A program made the position numbers and the translations under genes. From Bacteroidales bacterium (GTDB taxonomy: Bacteria > Bacteroidota > Bacteroidia > Bacteroidales > GCA-2748055), in NCBI GenBank assembly GCA_029934875.1, contig JAOZLK010000015.1, positions 1 through 18,763 on the forward strand: a stretch of 18,763 nucleotides of DNA, written 5' to 3'. Of the stretch, positions 1 through 8,830 are shown in pieces (the first letter of the stretch is position 1; each line of letters opens with the position of its first letter). A model generated the notes under the pieces. That model worked only from the letters and a program-made list of their open reading frames with translations. It made no database searches and had not been told where the DNA came from.

Positions 1-312
1 TTGTTATTGCTCCGGGAAGTTGAGGGTCGGATGGGTTTAATCGATCGCATAAGCATCTGTATTACAGATAATAGGGATCAACGATATACTGGCCATACTG
101 TCAAAGAAATGCTTATCCAGCGGGTATTTCAATTAGCAGCGGGATATGAGGACTGCAACGACTGTGATGATCTGCGCGATGACATGATTTTCAAAATGTG
201 TGCAGGACGGTTACCTCAAAGTGGCCAGAAACTTGCTTCCCAGCCCACGATGAGCCGTTTGAAGTATGAAGTTCTCAAGGAAAATCGAAGGCATAGACAC
301 AGAAATTCCTAA
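1..312 (+). pseudogene. IS1380-family transposase remnant, N-terminal part only
   Basis: The frame is open at the left edge, so the true start lies outside the window. The readable 103 residues match the N-terminal region of IS1380-type DDE transposases. The recognisable stretch runs through LAAGYEDCNDCDDLRDD, then AGRLPQSG, then LASQPTMSRL. After about position 275 the similarity ends, and a short unrelated tail reaches a stop at 310-312. The family normally has over 400 residues and its catalytic acidic residues lie downstream of this point. They are absent here, and I found no continuation in the other two frames before nearby stops. No IS terminal inverted repeat is visible. It is therefore a dead fragment left by an old insertion or recombination. 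Family assignment is fairly sure; how it was truncated is unknown. Confidence 0.75.
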
Positions 313-401
313 GCAATCCCATTAGAATCATTTTTGGATTACCATAAATTGAAGCATTCTTTCTTTAGATAATTAAGTCGAACACGATAACCTCCGCCTA
401 C

Positions 402-418
402 TTTAGAGTCAATCTAAA
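402..418. repeat. Perfect inverted repeat, possible operator
   Basis: TTTAGA at 402-407 and TCTAAA at 413-418 are perfect inverted copies separated by five bases (GTCAA). Such a short dyad could be a transcription-factor site or a weak AT-rich hairpin. It lies about 160 bases before the first gene. Chance occurrence in AT-rich DNA is quite possible. Confidence 0.25.
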
Positions 419-451
419 TAGGTGCCTGAGGGCAGGATTTAAGTGCTCAAA

Positions 452-483
452 TATCATCAAGTATCATCAATATCATATCTTTA
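452..483 (+). promoter_or_regulatory. Phased direct repeats next to a -7-like element, candidate promoter
   Basis: TATCATCAA occurs at 452-460 and again at 462-470, one helical turn apart, and a third partial copy (TATCAT) follows at 471-476. Directly after comes TATCTTTA at 476-483, one mismatch from the Bacteroidota primary-sigma -7 consensus TAnnTTTG. No TTTG is found at the expected -33 spacing; the direct repeats occupy that place instead. This arrangement would suit an activator-dependent promoter. The repeats are seen directly; their role as promoter and activator site is inference. Confidence 0.3.
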
Positions 484-528
484 TAACGCAACATTAGAAA
501 GTAAGCTCAGTTAACAAACAATATATAG

Positions 529-555
529 CACCTTAACCCCCTTACAGGTAAGGTG
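529..555 (+). promoter_or_regulatory. 5'-leader hairpin with two mutually exclusive stems
   Basis: CACCTTA (529-535) pairs perfectly with TAAGGTG (549-555) around a 13-base loop. An overlapping alternative pairs CCTTA (540-544) with TAAGG (549-553) around a 4-base loop. Both stems use the same 3' arm, so only one can form at a time. The structure ends 20 bases before the start codon of the first gene and would be transcribed if the promoter lies upstream. A role in translation or transcript stability is possible but not shown. Confidence 0.3.
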
Positions 556-575
556 TTCAACTAAAACTAACCAAC

Positions 576-2603
576 ATGAAGCAAGGGCCTGGCATCCTCG
601 CACAATCGGCATTTGTTGCAGTTCTCTTTATACTTTTAGTGATTCCTTCATGCAGCGATCCTTTTGACTATTATAATCCACCCGGCGACTCACCAGACCC
701 CATCTATACCCAGATCAAGAAAATTCCTGAGTTCAGCATTTTTGCACAGGGAATTGAGCTGGTGCCGGAACTGGTTAATATCATCGATGCATCAGGATTG
801 TATACAGCATTCATTCCCACCGACTCGGCTTTCCAGGTCTATTTCGCAAAAAAAGGCATCTCTTCCATTGATCAGCTCCCTCCCGACGAACTGGATATGC
901 TTATCAATTATCACCTGGTATATGGCCTGCGCTTCCTCTATGATTTTTGGTATGAACAAGCTTCTAATCCAAAAACTACCTATAAGCCTGAGGATACCAG
1001 GTACCTGACCCGGGCGGTGGCCGACCCCTATATTGTAAGGGATAAAATGGGCCGGGATCTGTTGGTGCGCACAGACAACAAGTATATCAATATATATGTA
1101 AAAGAGCTGTTGGGCCGCTCCGTTCCAATAGGAGGTAACTACCTTAATGATTATAAAAATGTTTATGGGAAAGAGGCCGATGAAATTAATATCAATGCAT
1201 CGACTGCCGCAGGTAATCCTTCCCTGGTTGACCTGAATGCTGAGAATGGGGCACTGCAAGGCATCGTTGAGGTAGTAGAGCCACCCATGAGGATAGATGA
1301 GATTATTGACGGGAAAGAAAATTCTCAGCTATTCAGGCAAATGATGGATAAGCTGACAATTCTCACACCCTCCGGTCAGGTGACTCCCAAGGGTGACTCC
1401 CTTTATGATATCTCTTTTGGAGCCCTTCAATACGATCCCGTTCCACTTGCCACTGAGGCGGAGATGTATACCGTATTCATTCCGCCCGATGAGGTCCTGG
1501 CTCCCATATTGGGTATTATTGAAGAGGGATTCGGGTCCTTTGACTCCATTCCCAATTCAACCCTGTCGGTCTTATTCCTCAATCACATGACCTGGGGATC
1601 ATTATGGGACAAGGATGTACAACAGGGTGTGAAAACAATTGCCTCTCCCGACAAGACCACAGAGCTTGCATCCATGGTCACCTCAAGTACCCTGGCCAGT
1701 AATGGAATGGTCTACTATATTGATGATGTTCTGATGCCTGATCAGCTCAGATCGGTAACGGGTCCCATTCTGCTGAACAAGGATTATTACCTATTCAGTA
1801 AAGCGCTGGAAAAGGCAGGCACATTAAAGAGCCTGAGTAATCTTGAAGATGAGGCCAACCTGAAAACGGTACTTGCCGTTCCCAATGAAGCCTTCACTAA
1901 AGCCGGAATCACCTATGATGCCACCCGGAACACATTTAAACGAAATAACAAAACAATGACCAGCACCGAGCTGAAGCACCTATTTGAGTATCATGTCCTT
2001 AGGGGATCTTATAATACAACTGATCTGGAAGAGAGGTATTATGAGACCGAAAATTATATGTGGGTCCTCTCCCGAAATGGCGAATTCTTTGGCAATGAAG
2101 CAGGCAATATCCTTTCCATTACAGATACATACGACTGGCCAGCTAACGGCTATGTACATGAAGTAGACCATATCCTGGTTCCGCCGAATCAGTCACTTAA
2201 AACCTTACTGGAATCGGACGAAAACTATTCCTCTTTTACCCAGGCACTGGCAGATAAAAATTTGCTTGCCCAATTTAACCTCACCTCCTCCAATGGTACC
2301 TATCATAGCATTTTTGCACCCACAAATACAGCGATGGACGCATTTGTGCCCGATAGCACTTACACCCTTGTTGACATGCTAAATTATCACATGGTGGAAA
2401 CCTATGACCAGCCTCTGTTTACCCTGGGAACAGAAAGCGGCATGTATGAAACTATGCTTGGTGAAGATATTGAAGTGGAGATAAATGGATCGAATATGAC
2501 CATTAACCAGGACGCCGTGGTGATCGGAAACGAAAATAACCTGGCCATAACCGGAGTGGTTCAACAGGTCGATAAGGTCTTTTACCCTTCAACTGAAGAT
2601 TAG
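576..2603 (+). CDS. Surface lipoprotein with four FAS1 (fasciclin) domains (FAS1-A)
   Basis: The protein has 675 residues. It starts with a lipoprotein signal peptide whose lipobox VIPSC places the acylated Cys at residue 26. Four FAS1 repeats follow at roughly 43-237, 239-388, 390-537 and 539-671. Each has a version of the FAS1 H1 motif: FIPTDSAF (80-86), FIPPDEVL (301-308), LAVPNEAF (433-440) and FAPTNTAM (580-587). H2-like motifs include NYHLV (111-115), EYHVL (471-475) and NYHMV (603-607). Three of the domains end in a motif of the type NGxxxxIDxVLxPP. The first domain carries a long insertion before that closing motif. FAS1 domains mediate adhesion and ligand binding, and such lipoproteins often sit beside SusC/SusD genes in Bacteroidota. 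Surface display is inferred. It is the first gene of the operon, with five bases between its stop and the SusC-A start. Confidence 0.9.
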   Translation: MKQGPGILAQSAFVAVLFILLVIPSCSDPFDYYNPPGDSPDPIYTQIKKIPEFSIFAQGIELVPELVNIIDASGLYTAFIPTDSAFQVYFAKKGISSIDQLPPDELDMLINYHLVYGLRFLYDFWYEQASNPKTTYKPEDTRYLTRAVADPYIVRDKMGRDLLVRTDNKYINIYVKELLGRSVPIGGNYLNDYKNVYGKEADEININASTAAGNPSLVDLNAENGALQGIVEVVEPPMRIDEIIDGKENSQLFRQMMDKLTILTPSGQVTPKGDSLYDISFGALQYDPVPLATEAEMYTVFIPPDEVLAPILGIIEEGFGSFDSIPNSTLSVLFLNHMTWGSLWDKDVQQGVKTIASPDKTTELASMVTSSTLASNGMVYYIDDVLMPDQLRSVTGPILLNKDYYLFSKALEKAGTLKSLSNLEDEANLKTVLAVPNEAFTKAGITYDATRNTFKRNNKTMTSTELKHLFEYHVLRGSYNTTDLEERYYETENYMWVLSRNGEFFGNEAGNILSITDTYDWPANGYVHEVDHILVPPNQSLKTLLESDENYSSFTQALADKNLLAQFNLTSSNGTYHSIFAPTNTAMDAFVPDSTYTLVDMLNYHMVETYDQPLFTLGTESGMYETMLGEDIEVEINGSNMTINQDAVVIGNENNLAITGVVQQVDKVFYPSTED

Positions 2604-2608
2604 ATCAT

Positions 2609-5600
2609 ATGAAAAAGCTTATAAACATAATCAGCAGGCTCATTCTCCTCACAACCCTCATATATTTGCCTGTTGATGCATTCTCGCAGCAGGAGATTGT
2701 GGTCAGCGGCAGAGTCATCTCTCTCAGTGATGGTGCCGGAATTCCATATGCCACAATTGCCCTCCTGGATCAGAATAACCGTGTAATCGAAGGAACAGCA
2801 ACTGATCTGGACGGGAACTATACCATCCAGATTCCCTCCAACGGAAAACTCCAGTATTCTTTTATTGGTCATACCACACAAATTGTGGATGTAGGGGGCA
2901 GGAAAAACATTGATATCAGACTGGAGGAGTCTGTTCAGTCCCTGGAAGAAGTGAGAATAACAGCCATAGGAAAAAAAGGCCCTGTGAATACGGGATATGG
3001 CGTAGTGGAGCAGCGGGACATAACCGGATCGGTCGCCTCACTGAACGTATCCAGAATGACTGCTGCACCTATAAACACAGTGGAGCAAATGCTGCAGGGA
3101 CAGATACCCGGTGTTCAGATCATTACAAACTCCGGCGACCCCGGAGCGGGAGTAACCGTACGGATCCGTGGTAATACATCAGTTTCAGGGCGAAGTGAAC
3201 CTCTGTATATTGTGGACGGGGTACCTTATATTTCACACGATAGCGAGGCCGGCAATGCCATAACCAACCGGAAAAGGAGCCCCATTGCCGACATCAATCC
3301 CAATGACATTGAAAAAATCGATGTTCTAAAGGATGCTTCGGCAACTGCCATTTATGGTTCCAGGGCTGCAAACGGAGTTGTGATCATCACCACCAAACGG
3401 GGAAGGAAGGGAAAGACCAGGGTCAACTTCAATGCCAGCGTAGGCCTGCGCACACCACCCAAGCACATCCCGCTTAATAGTGGAAACAGTTACAAGATTT
3501 TACAACTTGAGGGATACCAGCATGCCGGGGATGATGATAACGAAGCTCTTCCCTACCTTAGAGATGATCCCAGTGCACCCTGGTACCAGAATTACAACAA
3601 CAACACCGATTGGATCAACTCCCTTGAACAAACCTCTGTGGTTCAGAACTACAATGCCAACATCAGAGGGGGAGGAGAGTATACAGCATACAGTTTCAGC
3701 CTTTCCTACCTGAATGAGCCAGGCTCTGTGGTTAATACCGGTTATAACAGATTAAGCGGACGATTCAATCTTGATTACCGTGTATCAGATAAACTCAGAT
3801 TTGGGAACAGCATCTCCTATTCCCTGGGACGCCTTCAGAACCCCTCTGTAAACGAATACAATCCTTACGCAATGGCCTTTACCAAAGCGCCTAATCTGTC
3901 CATATATCAACAGGATAGCGCTGGGAATAACACCTCTACCCTCTTTAATCCACAAAATACCTACATACAGGATTACGGCACCTTCAATCCTGTATCATTT
4001 GCTAATGCCAGCAACAGCAACACCGTATCCAATACCCTTACCACCAGCATATTCGCCATAATAAATGTTGTTGAAAATTTCAATATTACCAGCCGGGTTT
4101 CAATGAATTTCGGAGATAATGACAATTTTGGATTTATTCCAGCTGAGGCAACCGGACTGGTCTGGGGAAATGAACTGGTAAACAATAGCAGCTATGCCAA
4201 CAACGGACATACAGATTTTTCCCAGGAAAACATCTTTGCTTACCAGAATACATTTGCCGACATTCATCAAGTCAGTGGCACATTTGTAACCTCTGTGGAG
4301 ATCTCGAAGGAAGATGAATTTGCCAACAACGCAAGTAATACCGGATCAATCTATTTGCAAAGAATCGATGCCAGCAACAGGTGGTTCGAGTTAAGTTCAT
4401 ACAGGGGAGACAATGCACTCTTCTCCCTGACCGGTGAGGTAAGATATACCCTGCTTGACCGCTACCTGGTCACCGGAACTCTCAGAAGGGACGGATCCTC
4501 CAAATTCGGAGAAGCGAACCGCTTCGGCTGGTTCCCTGCTTTTTCTGCTGCATGGCGTGTATCCTCTGAGAGCTTTATGTCCAATGCAGACTTCATCACT
4601 GATTTAAAGATCCGGGCCTCTTATGGAGAAAACGGAAGGCAACCCGATGGGAACTATCTTTACCTGGGTACTTACTCCAGCTCGGGCCGGTACATGAATT
4701 ACTCAACGGTGGCTGCTGACAACATCCAGCTGAACCACCTCACCTGGGAAACAAGTATTCAAAAAAACATTGGTATCGACATCTCCATGTTCAGAGATCG
4801 CCTTACCATCATTAACGACTGGTATATTAAAACGACCAAAGACCTGCTCTATTCACAGGAAATTCCAGGTTCAACAGGATTTGATTATGTCCTTCAGAAT
4901 TTCGGAGATATTGAAAACAAAGGATTTGACCTTGGGGTGGATGTATACATCCTTCAGGGAAAAGTAAATTGGAATGTGAACATGAATATTTCCCGCAACA
5001 TCAATTATATCACTAAGCTTTCCAATGGCGTGCCTGTTGACGGGAACCGGGTTGAGGACAAGTACATTGTTAAAGCAGGGGTCGGTGATGCCATTGGCTC
5101 CTTCTATGGTCTGCAGAGCCTGGGTGTATATGCCAGGGATGAGGATGCCATTGCCCGAGATGTCAACGGGGATATCATATATGATTTTGACGGCCTGCCA
5201 AAGTACATGAGATATGACAGCAGGAACGGCTATACCTTCAGGGGTGGTGATGCCATTTACAAAGATGTAAATCACGACGGTCTTATCAACGAACTTGATT
5301 ATGTGAAGATTGGGGATTCTAACCCCAAGTTCTTCGGGGGGATTACCAGTAACCTCTCTTTTATGAACTTTACCCTTGCTGTGTTCTTTGAATACAAGTA
5401 CGGGAACCAGGTGATCAATATTGCCAGAATGCGGACCGAGAACCTCTACGATCGGAATAACCAGAGCACAGCGACTCTAAGGAGATGGAGAAAGCAGGGG
5501 GACGAGACTGATATTCCCCGGGCCATCTATGAACAGGGATACAACTGGGAGGGCTCCGACCGCTTTGTGGAAGATGCCTCCTACATGAGGTTGAGAACTG

Positions 5601-5821
5601 CCTCGCTCTCGTATAGTCTCCCTGATGACCTCGTCCGAAAATGGAGATTGGAGAATCTTCAAGTATTCATTTCTGCTTTTAATATCTATACCTGGACAAA
5701 ATATACAGGTGCGGATCCGGAAATTGGAATGGATGGAGATACACCCCTGGCAGTGTCTGTGGATGATTCAAGAACAAGTCTGCCAAGAGTATTCACCCTG
5801 GGATTGGATCTAACATTTTAG
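2609..5821 (+). CDS. SusC/RagA-type TonB-dependent outer-membrane transporter (SusC-A)
   Basis: This is an intact 1070-residue SusC-family channel, a normal length for the family. A signal peptide (about 1-27, ending AFSQ) is followed by a carboxypeptidase-regulatory-like domain at about 31-105. LEEVRITAIG at 112-121 sits in the usual position of the TonB box. The plug follows, with the SusC hallmarks PLYIVDGVPY (198-207), NPNDIEKIDVLKDASATAIY (230-249) and YGSRAANGVVIITTKRG (249-265). The remainder forms the 22-stranded barrel, with the common calcium-site-like loop DVNHDGLINELD in its C-terminal part and an aromatic end (LDLTF). It would import a ligand across the outer membrane using TonB energy, in complex with the SusD protein encoded three bases downstream. 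The ligand cannot be read from the sequence, and no enzyme in the operon points to one. Confidence 0.96.
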   Translation: MKKLINIISRLILLTTLIYLPVDAFSQQEIVVSGRVISLSDGAGIPYATIALLDQNNRVIEGTATDLDGNYTIQIPSNGKLQYSFIGHTTQIVDVGGRKNIDIRLEESVQSLEEVRITAIGKKGPVNTGYGVVEQRDITGSVASLNVSRMTAAPINTVEQMLQGQIPGVQIITNSGDPGAGVTVRIRGNTSVSGRSEPLYIVDGVPYISHDSEAGNAITNRKRSPIADINPNDIEKIDVLKDASATAIYGSRAANGVVIITTKRGRKGKTRVNFNASVGLRTPPKHIPLNSGNSYKILQLEGYQHAGDDDNEALPYLRDDPSAPWYQNYNNNTDWINSLEQTSVVQNYNANIRGGGEYTAYSFSLSYLNEPGSVVNTGYNRLSGRFNLDYRVSDKLRFGNSISYSLGRLQNPSVNEYNPYAMAFTKAPNLSIYQQDSAGNNTSTLFNPQNTYIQDYGTFNPVSFANASNSNTVSNTLTTSIFAIINVVENFNITSRVSMNFGDNDNFGFIPAEATGLVWGNELVNNSSYANNGHTDFSQENIFAYQNTFADIHQVSGTFVTSVEISKEDEFANNASNTGSIYLQRIDASNRWFELSSYRGDNALFSLTGEVRYTLLDRYLVTGTLRRDGSSKFGEANRFGWFPAFSAAWRVSSESFMSNADFITDLKIRASYGENGRQPDGNYLYLGTYSSSGRYMNYSTVAADNIQLNHLTWETSIQKNIGIDISMFRDRLTIINDWYIKTTKDLLYSQEIPGSTGFDYVLQNFGDIENKGFDLGVDVYILQGKVNWNVNMNISRNINYITKLSNGVPVDGNRVEDKYIVKAGVGDAIGSFYGLQSLGVYARDEDAIARDVNGDIIYDFDGLPKYMRYDSRNGYTFRGGDAIYKDVNHDGLINELDYVKIGDSNPKFFGGITSNLSFMNFTLAVFFEYKYGNQVINIARMRTENLYDRNNQSTATLRRWRKQGDETDIPRAIYEQGYNWEGSDRFVEDASYMRLRTASLSYSLPDDLVRKWRLENLQVFISAFNIYTWTKYTGADPEIGMDGDTPLAVSVDDSRTSLPRVFTLGLDLTF

Positions 5822-5824
5822 GCC

Positions 5825-7333
5825 ATGGAAATAAACAAATACCCTATGAAGGCAAAAAGGAAAGTACTGCTGGTGATTTTTTTCACCCTGGTGGTTTTGC
5901 CATGTTTTCAGTCCTGTGAGGACCTCCTTGAAAGGAAACCCTATGATGGCCTGATAAAAAATGATTTCTGGCAGTCTGAAGAGGACGTCCGGGCCGCCCT
6001 CATGGGCTGTTACGATCAACTTCAGGAATGTCTCGAAAACTATCTGTCATGGGGAGAGGTCAGAGGGGATATGCTGGTGGTTGAAAGAGGTAACGAATTA
6101 AAAGAATTCAACACACAAATCATCAGCCAGTATAATAATCTATGTAACTGGAAAGCATTCTATGTCTTAATTAACAGGGTCAATACTGTAATCGAGAACG
6201 GGCCCGGTGCCATGGAGAAAGACGGCAATTTTACAGAGGAAGAACTGGATGGTATGCTCGCCGAATGCTACTACCTCAGATCCCTGGCCTATTTCTATCT
6301 TGTCAGAACCTTTAAGGAAGTGCCGCTTATTACCGCATCCTATGCAACAGATGATCAGGAATACTATTACCCCAAAAATACAACATCGGAAATTTATACC
6401 CAGATTCTTGGTGACCTGAACACTGCTGAGGAAATGGCAAAAGCCACCTATGATAATGAAATGGAGGATCATGGCAGAGCCACCAAATGGGCTATCATGG
6501 CCTTAAAAGCCGACCTCTTGCTATGGATGGGAATGGAGGACCCCTCCTATTATGAACAAAGCCTGGAAGAAGCCAGCAAAATAATTGAGTCGGGTGTATT
6601 CGACATGGAACCGGGTATCAACTGGTTCAACCTATACTTCCCGGGTAATTCCATGGAATCAATCTTTGAGATTCAATACAATGCTGCCTTCCTGGAATTT
6701 AATCCACTGGTGGACTGGTTCTCCACGGAAGGGGGAGCCCCCACTTATTCAGTAATGCTAAACCCGGAAACCAATACGGTGACCTTCTGGACCGAAAATC
6801 TTACGACGGAAGATGGAATCAGGGGAAAAAACCGGTCTTTCGCCAAAGTCTCGGGTGATAACATTGTTTGGAAATACAGTGGTACCGGTCCGAGCATTAC
6901 CAGGCTCAGGTCAGCAAGTTTCAGCGATGGGAACTGGATCATCTACCGCCTTGCCGAAATGCACCTGATTAAAGCCGAGGCCTTAAATGAATTGGGCAGA
7001 ACCGGTGAAAGTGTAGCAGAACTTAACCTGATCAGGGAACGTGCAGAATTACCTCCCGTGGATGCCAGTATATCATCAGAAAACCTGGCTCTTGAAATTT
7101 TAGAGGAACGCAAGCGTGAGCTTGCATTTGAAGGGAAACGATGGTACGACCTGGTAAGGTATTCTCTCAATTATGGGCCGGAATATATGATAAACCGGAT
7201 ATTGAAGATGTGGAAAGATGTTGAGATCAGTCAGCGGATCACCAATCCGGAAAGCTGGTTTCTTCCAATCTATTACGAAGAGTTAAGGATCAATAAAAGC
7301 CTGAAGCAAAATCCTTATTACGACTTTCAATAA
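5825..7333 (+). CDS. SusD/RagB-family nutrient-binding lipoprotein (SusD-A)
   Basis: This 502-residue lipoprotein has its lipobox ending in FQSC, with Cys31 as the lipid anchor. SusD hallmarks are YYLRSLAYFYLVRTFKEVPL (149-168) in the TPR-like helical part and the C-terminal ERKRELAFEGKRWYDLVRY motif. It closes with NKSLKQNPYYDF, a typical SusD ending. SusD proteins cap the SusC channel and deliver ligand to it; the partner is SusC-A, whose stop lies three bases upstream. An alternative start, Met8 at 5846, would give a more standard signal-peptide length; neither start has a clear ribosome-binding site. The stop codon overlaps the next start by one base, which suggests translational coupling to FAS1-B. 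Confidence 0.94.
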   Translation: MEINKYPMKAKRKVLLVIFFTLVVLPCFQSCEDLLERKPYDGLIKNDFWQSEEDVRAALMGCYDQLQECLENYLSWGEVRGDMLVVERGNELKEFNTQIISQYNNLCNWKAFYVLINRVNTVIENGPGAMEKDGNFTEEELDGMLAECYYLRSLAYFYLVRTFKEVPLITASYATDDQEYYYPKNTTSEIYTQILGDLNTAEEMAKATYDNEMEDHGRATKWAIMALKADLLLWMGMEDPSYYEQSLEEASKIIESGVFDMEPGINWFNLYFPGNSMESIFEIQYNAAFLEFNPLVDWFSTEGGAPTYSVMLNPETNTVTFWTENLTTEDGIRGKNRSFAKVSGDNIVWKYSGTGPSITRLRSASFSDGNWIIYRLAEMHLIKAEALNELGRTGESVAELNLIRERAELPPVDASISSENLALEILEERKRELAFEGKRWYDLVRYSLNYGPEYMINRILKMWKDVEISQRITNPESWFLPIYYEELRINKSLKQNPYYDFQ

Positions 7334-8826
7334 TGATTTTACAAAGCAGATATATGGAAGCGAAGAAAAAAACAGGACAGGTGCTTGCCCTGCTACTACT
7401 ATCCGGGGTATTTCTGTGGAATTCCTGTGAAACCCAGCTTGGGGAAGTTTACAAGGATCCTACAAAAGAGCAGGCATACAGCTTTCTGAAAATCGAAGAG
7501 AACCGGGAAGAATTTTCTATCCTCGTGGATGCCATGGATAAATCGGGTCTTTCCGGGATGTTGAACTCCTATGGGACCTATACGCTGTTTGCGCCTTCAA
7601 ATGAGGGATTCGAAACATTCTTCGAAGATAAAGGTTTAGGCGGACTCGATGATATGGATTCCTCTGTGATCAGGGGCTTGCTGACTTACCATATTCTGAA
7701 TAAGGAGCGCCTGACAACTGACATGAGTCCGGGGTTTTCAAGCGATACAACCGCCCTGGGGAATTACATCGTTTACGACATGTCAAAGGGCGATGGAACC
7801 ATTCATGTTAACTCAAAATCAAAAGTTTACAAGGGCGACCAGCGTGTTTCAAACGGGGTTGTTCATCTGGTTGAGAATGTATTTATCCCCCCCGATTTTA
7901 CCATTTGGGATTATGTAAATGAAAATCCCTCCTATGATATCTTTGCAGCCGCTCTGGTTGAAACCGGCTACGATGCAACTGCCGACCTGGTAGATTTAAA
8001 AAAAGGGAAACTAAATACAACCTTTACCTTTTTCGCCGAAACAGATGAGGTATACGAAGCAGGGGGAATCAGCAGCCTTGCAGATCTTAAGGCTAAACTG
8101 GCAAATAAGGATTCCGATTTGAAAGAGTTTGTCGAATACCACATTATCCAGGGTAAGAAGCTAAAGGGGGCAATTTTCTCCTTTATGATTCAAAATGAAG
8201 GGCTTGTTACACTCAATGGAAAAAGCATCAATGCAAATATTGATTTTGAACTGGTATTCAACCAATGGTGGGAATCTAATGGTACCCACCATGCAATCAG
8301 GCTTACCATGGAAGAGAGTGATATATTCGCCTATAATGGTGTACTCCATACAATTGATCAGGTGATGTTTATACCGGTAGATTTGGAACAGGAACCGATT
8401 ATCAGGGAGTGTGAATATGGAATTTTCTACAACGAAACCACGCAGAAATACGAGGTGGATGAGGATAGTTTAGCCAGCTGGACTCCCGGAACAAATATTT
8501 ACCTGGAATCGATGGATCAACTACTCCGTTATGATGCCATCCAGAAATCAAACTATATCTCCTTCAAGCTTGAGAAAATAATTCCTGGCAAATACAATAT
8601 TTTACTAGGATATGAAGCCAATTCAGCCTTTGCCAAAGTGCAGTTGTATATCGATGGTTCACCAATGGGTGAAGATGTTGACCTCACCGAGGGAACAGGC
8701 CTCAGTGAAGTGGTGATCGGGCAGAGAGAATTCCTGATTTTGGACGACCACCAGTTCAAATTTATCCACCTGACCAATGGGGATGGTTTATATGATTATA
8801 TCAAACTGGATCCAGTTACAGATTAA
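7333..8826 (+). CDS. Lipoprotein with two FAS1 domains and a CBM-like C-terminus (FAS1-B)
   Basis: The start codon overlaps the SusD-A stop by one base. Met8 at 7354 is a possible alternative start. The lipobox LWNSC puts the acylated Cys at residue 32. FAS1 domain 1 spans about 45-187, with TLFAPSNEGF (84-93), a YHIL motif (119-122) and SNGVVHLVENVFIPP (173-187). FAS1 domain 2 spans about 189-347, with FFAETDEVY (233-241), EYHIIQG (268-274) and YNGVLHTIDQVMFIP (334-348). Residues about 355-497 form a separate beta-rich region: IPGKYNILLGY (417-427), then KVQLYIDGSPMG (435-446), ending in YDYIKLDPV (487-495). This pattern resembles CBM6/35-like or related jelly-roll domains; that assignment is inference. 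It could be the SusE-like partner of the first SusCD pair or the leading gene of the second module. Confidence 0.88.
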   Translation: MILQSRYMEAKKKTGQVLALLLLSGVFLWNSCETQLGEVYKDPTKEQAYSFLKIEENREEFSILVDAMDKSGLSGMLNSYGTYTLFAPSNEGFETFFEDKGLGGLDDMDSSVIRGLLTYHILNKERLTTDMSPGFSSDTTALGNYIVYDMSKGDGTIHVNSKSKVYKGDQRVSNGVVHLVENVFIPPDFTIWDYVNENPSYDIFAAALVETGYDATADLVDLKKGKLNTTFTFFAETDEVYEAGGISSLADLKAKLANKDSDLKEFVEYHIIQGKKLKGAIFSFMIQNEGLVTLNGKSINANIDFELVFNQWWESNGTHHAIRLTMEESDIFAYNGVLHTIDQVMFIPVDLEQEPIIRECEYGIFYNETTQKYEVDEDSLASWTPGTNIYLESMDQLLRYDAIQKSNYISFKLEKIIPGKYNILLGYEANSAFAKVQLYIDGSPMGEDVDLTEGTGLSEVVIGQREFLILDDHQFKFIHLTNGDGLYDYIKLDPVTD

Positions 8827-8830
8827 GCTC

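Larger units (their letters stand above)
313..575 (+). other. Leader/intergenic region upstream of the nine-gene operon
   Basis: This 263-base AT-rich gap lies between the transposase remnant and the first operon gene. It has no convincing ORF. All eight later gene junctions are 12 bases or shorter, so this is the only place inside the window with room for the main promoter of the operon. It contains a 6-base inverted repeat (402-418), two phased direct repeats followed by a -7-like element (452-483), and a hairpin-forming sequence just before the first start codon (529-555). I see no tRNA, recognised riboswitch or small RNA here. Confidence 0.6.

Noticed and set aside
792..1259. 155-codon antisense ORF within FAS1-A
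   Set aside because: It lies wholly inside a well-supported FAS1 gene, has no recognisable motif or context, and reads as a mirror of the coding strand.
4871..5275. 134-codon antisense ORF within SusC-A
   Set aside because: It is fully inside the barrel region of an intact SusC and shows no domain or start-site support.
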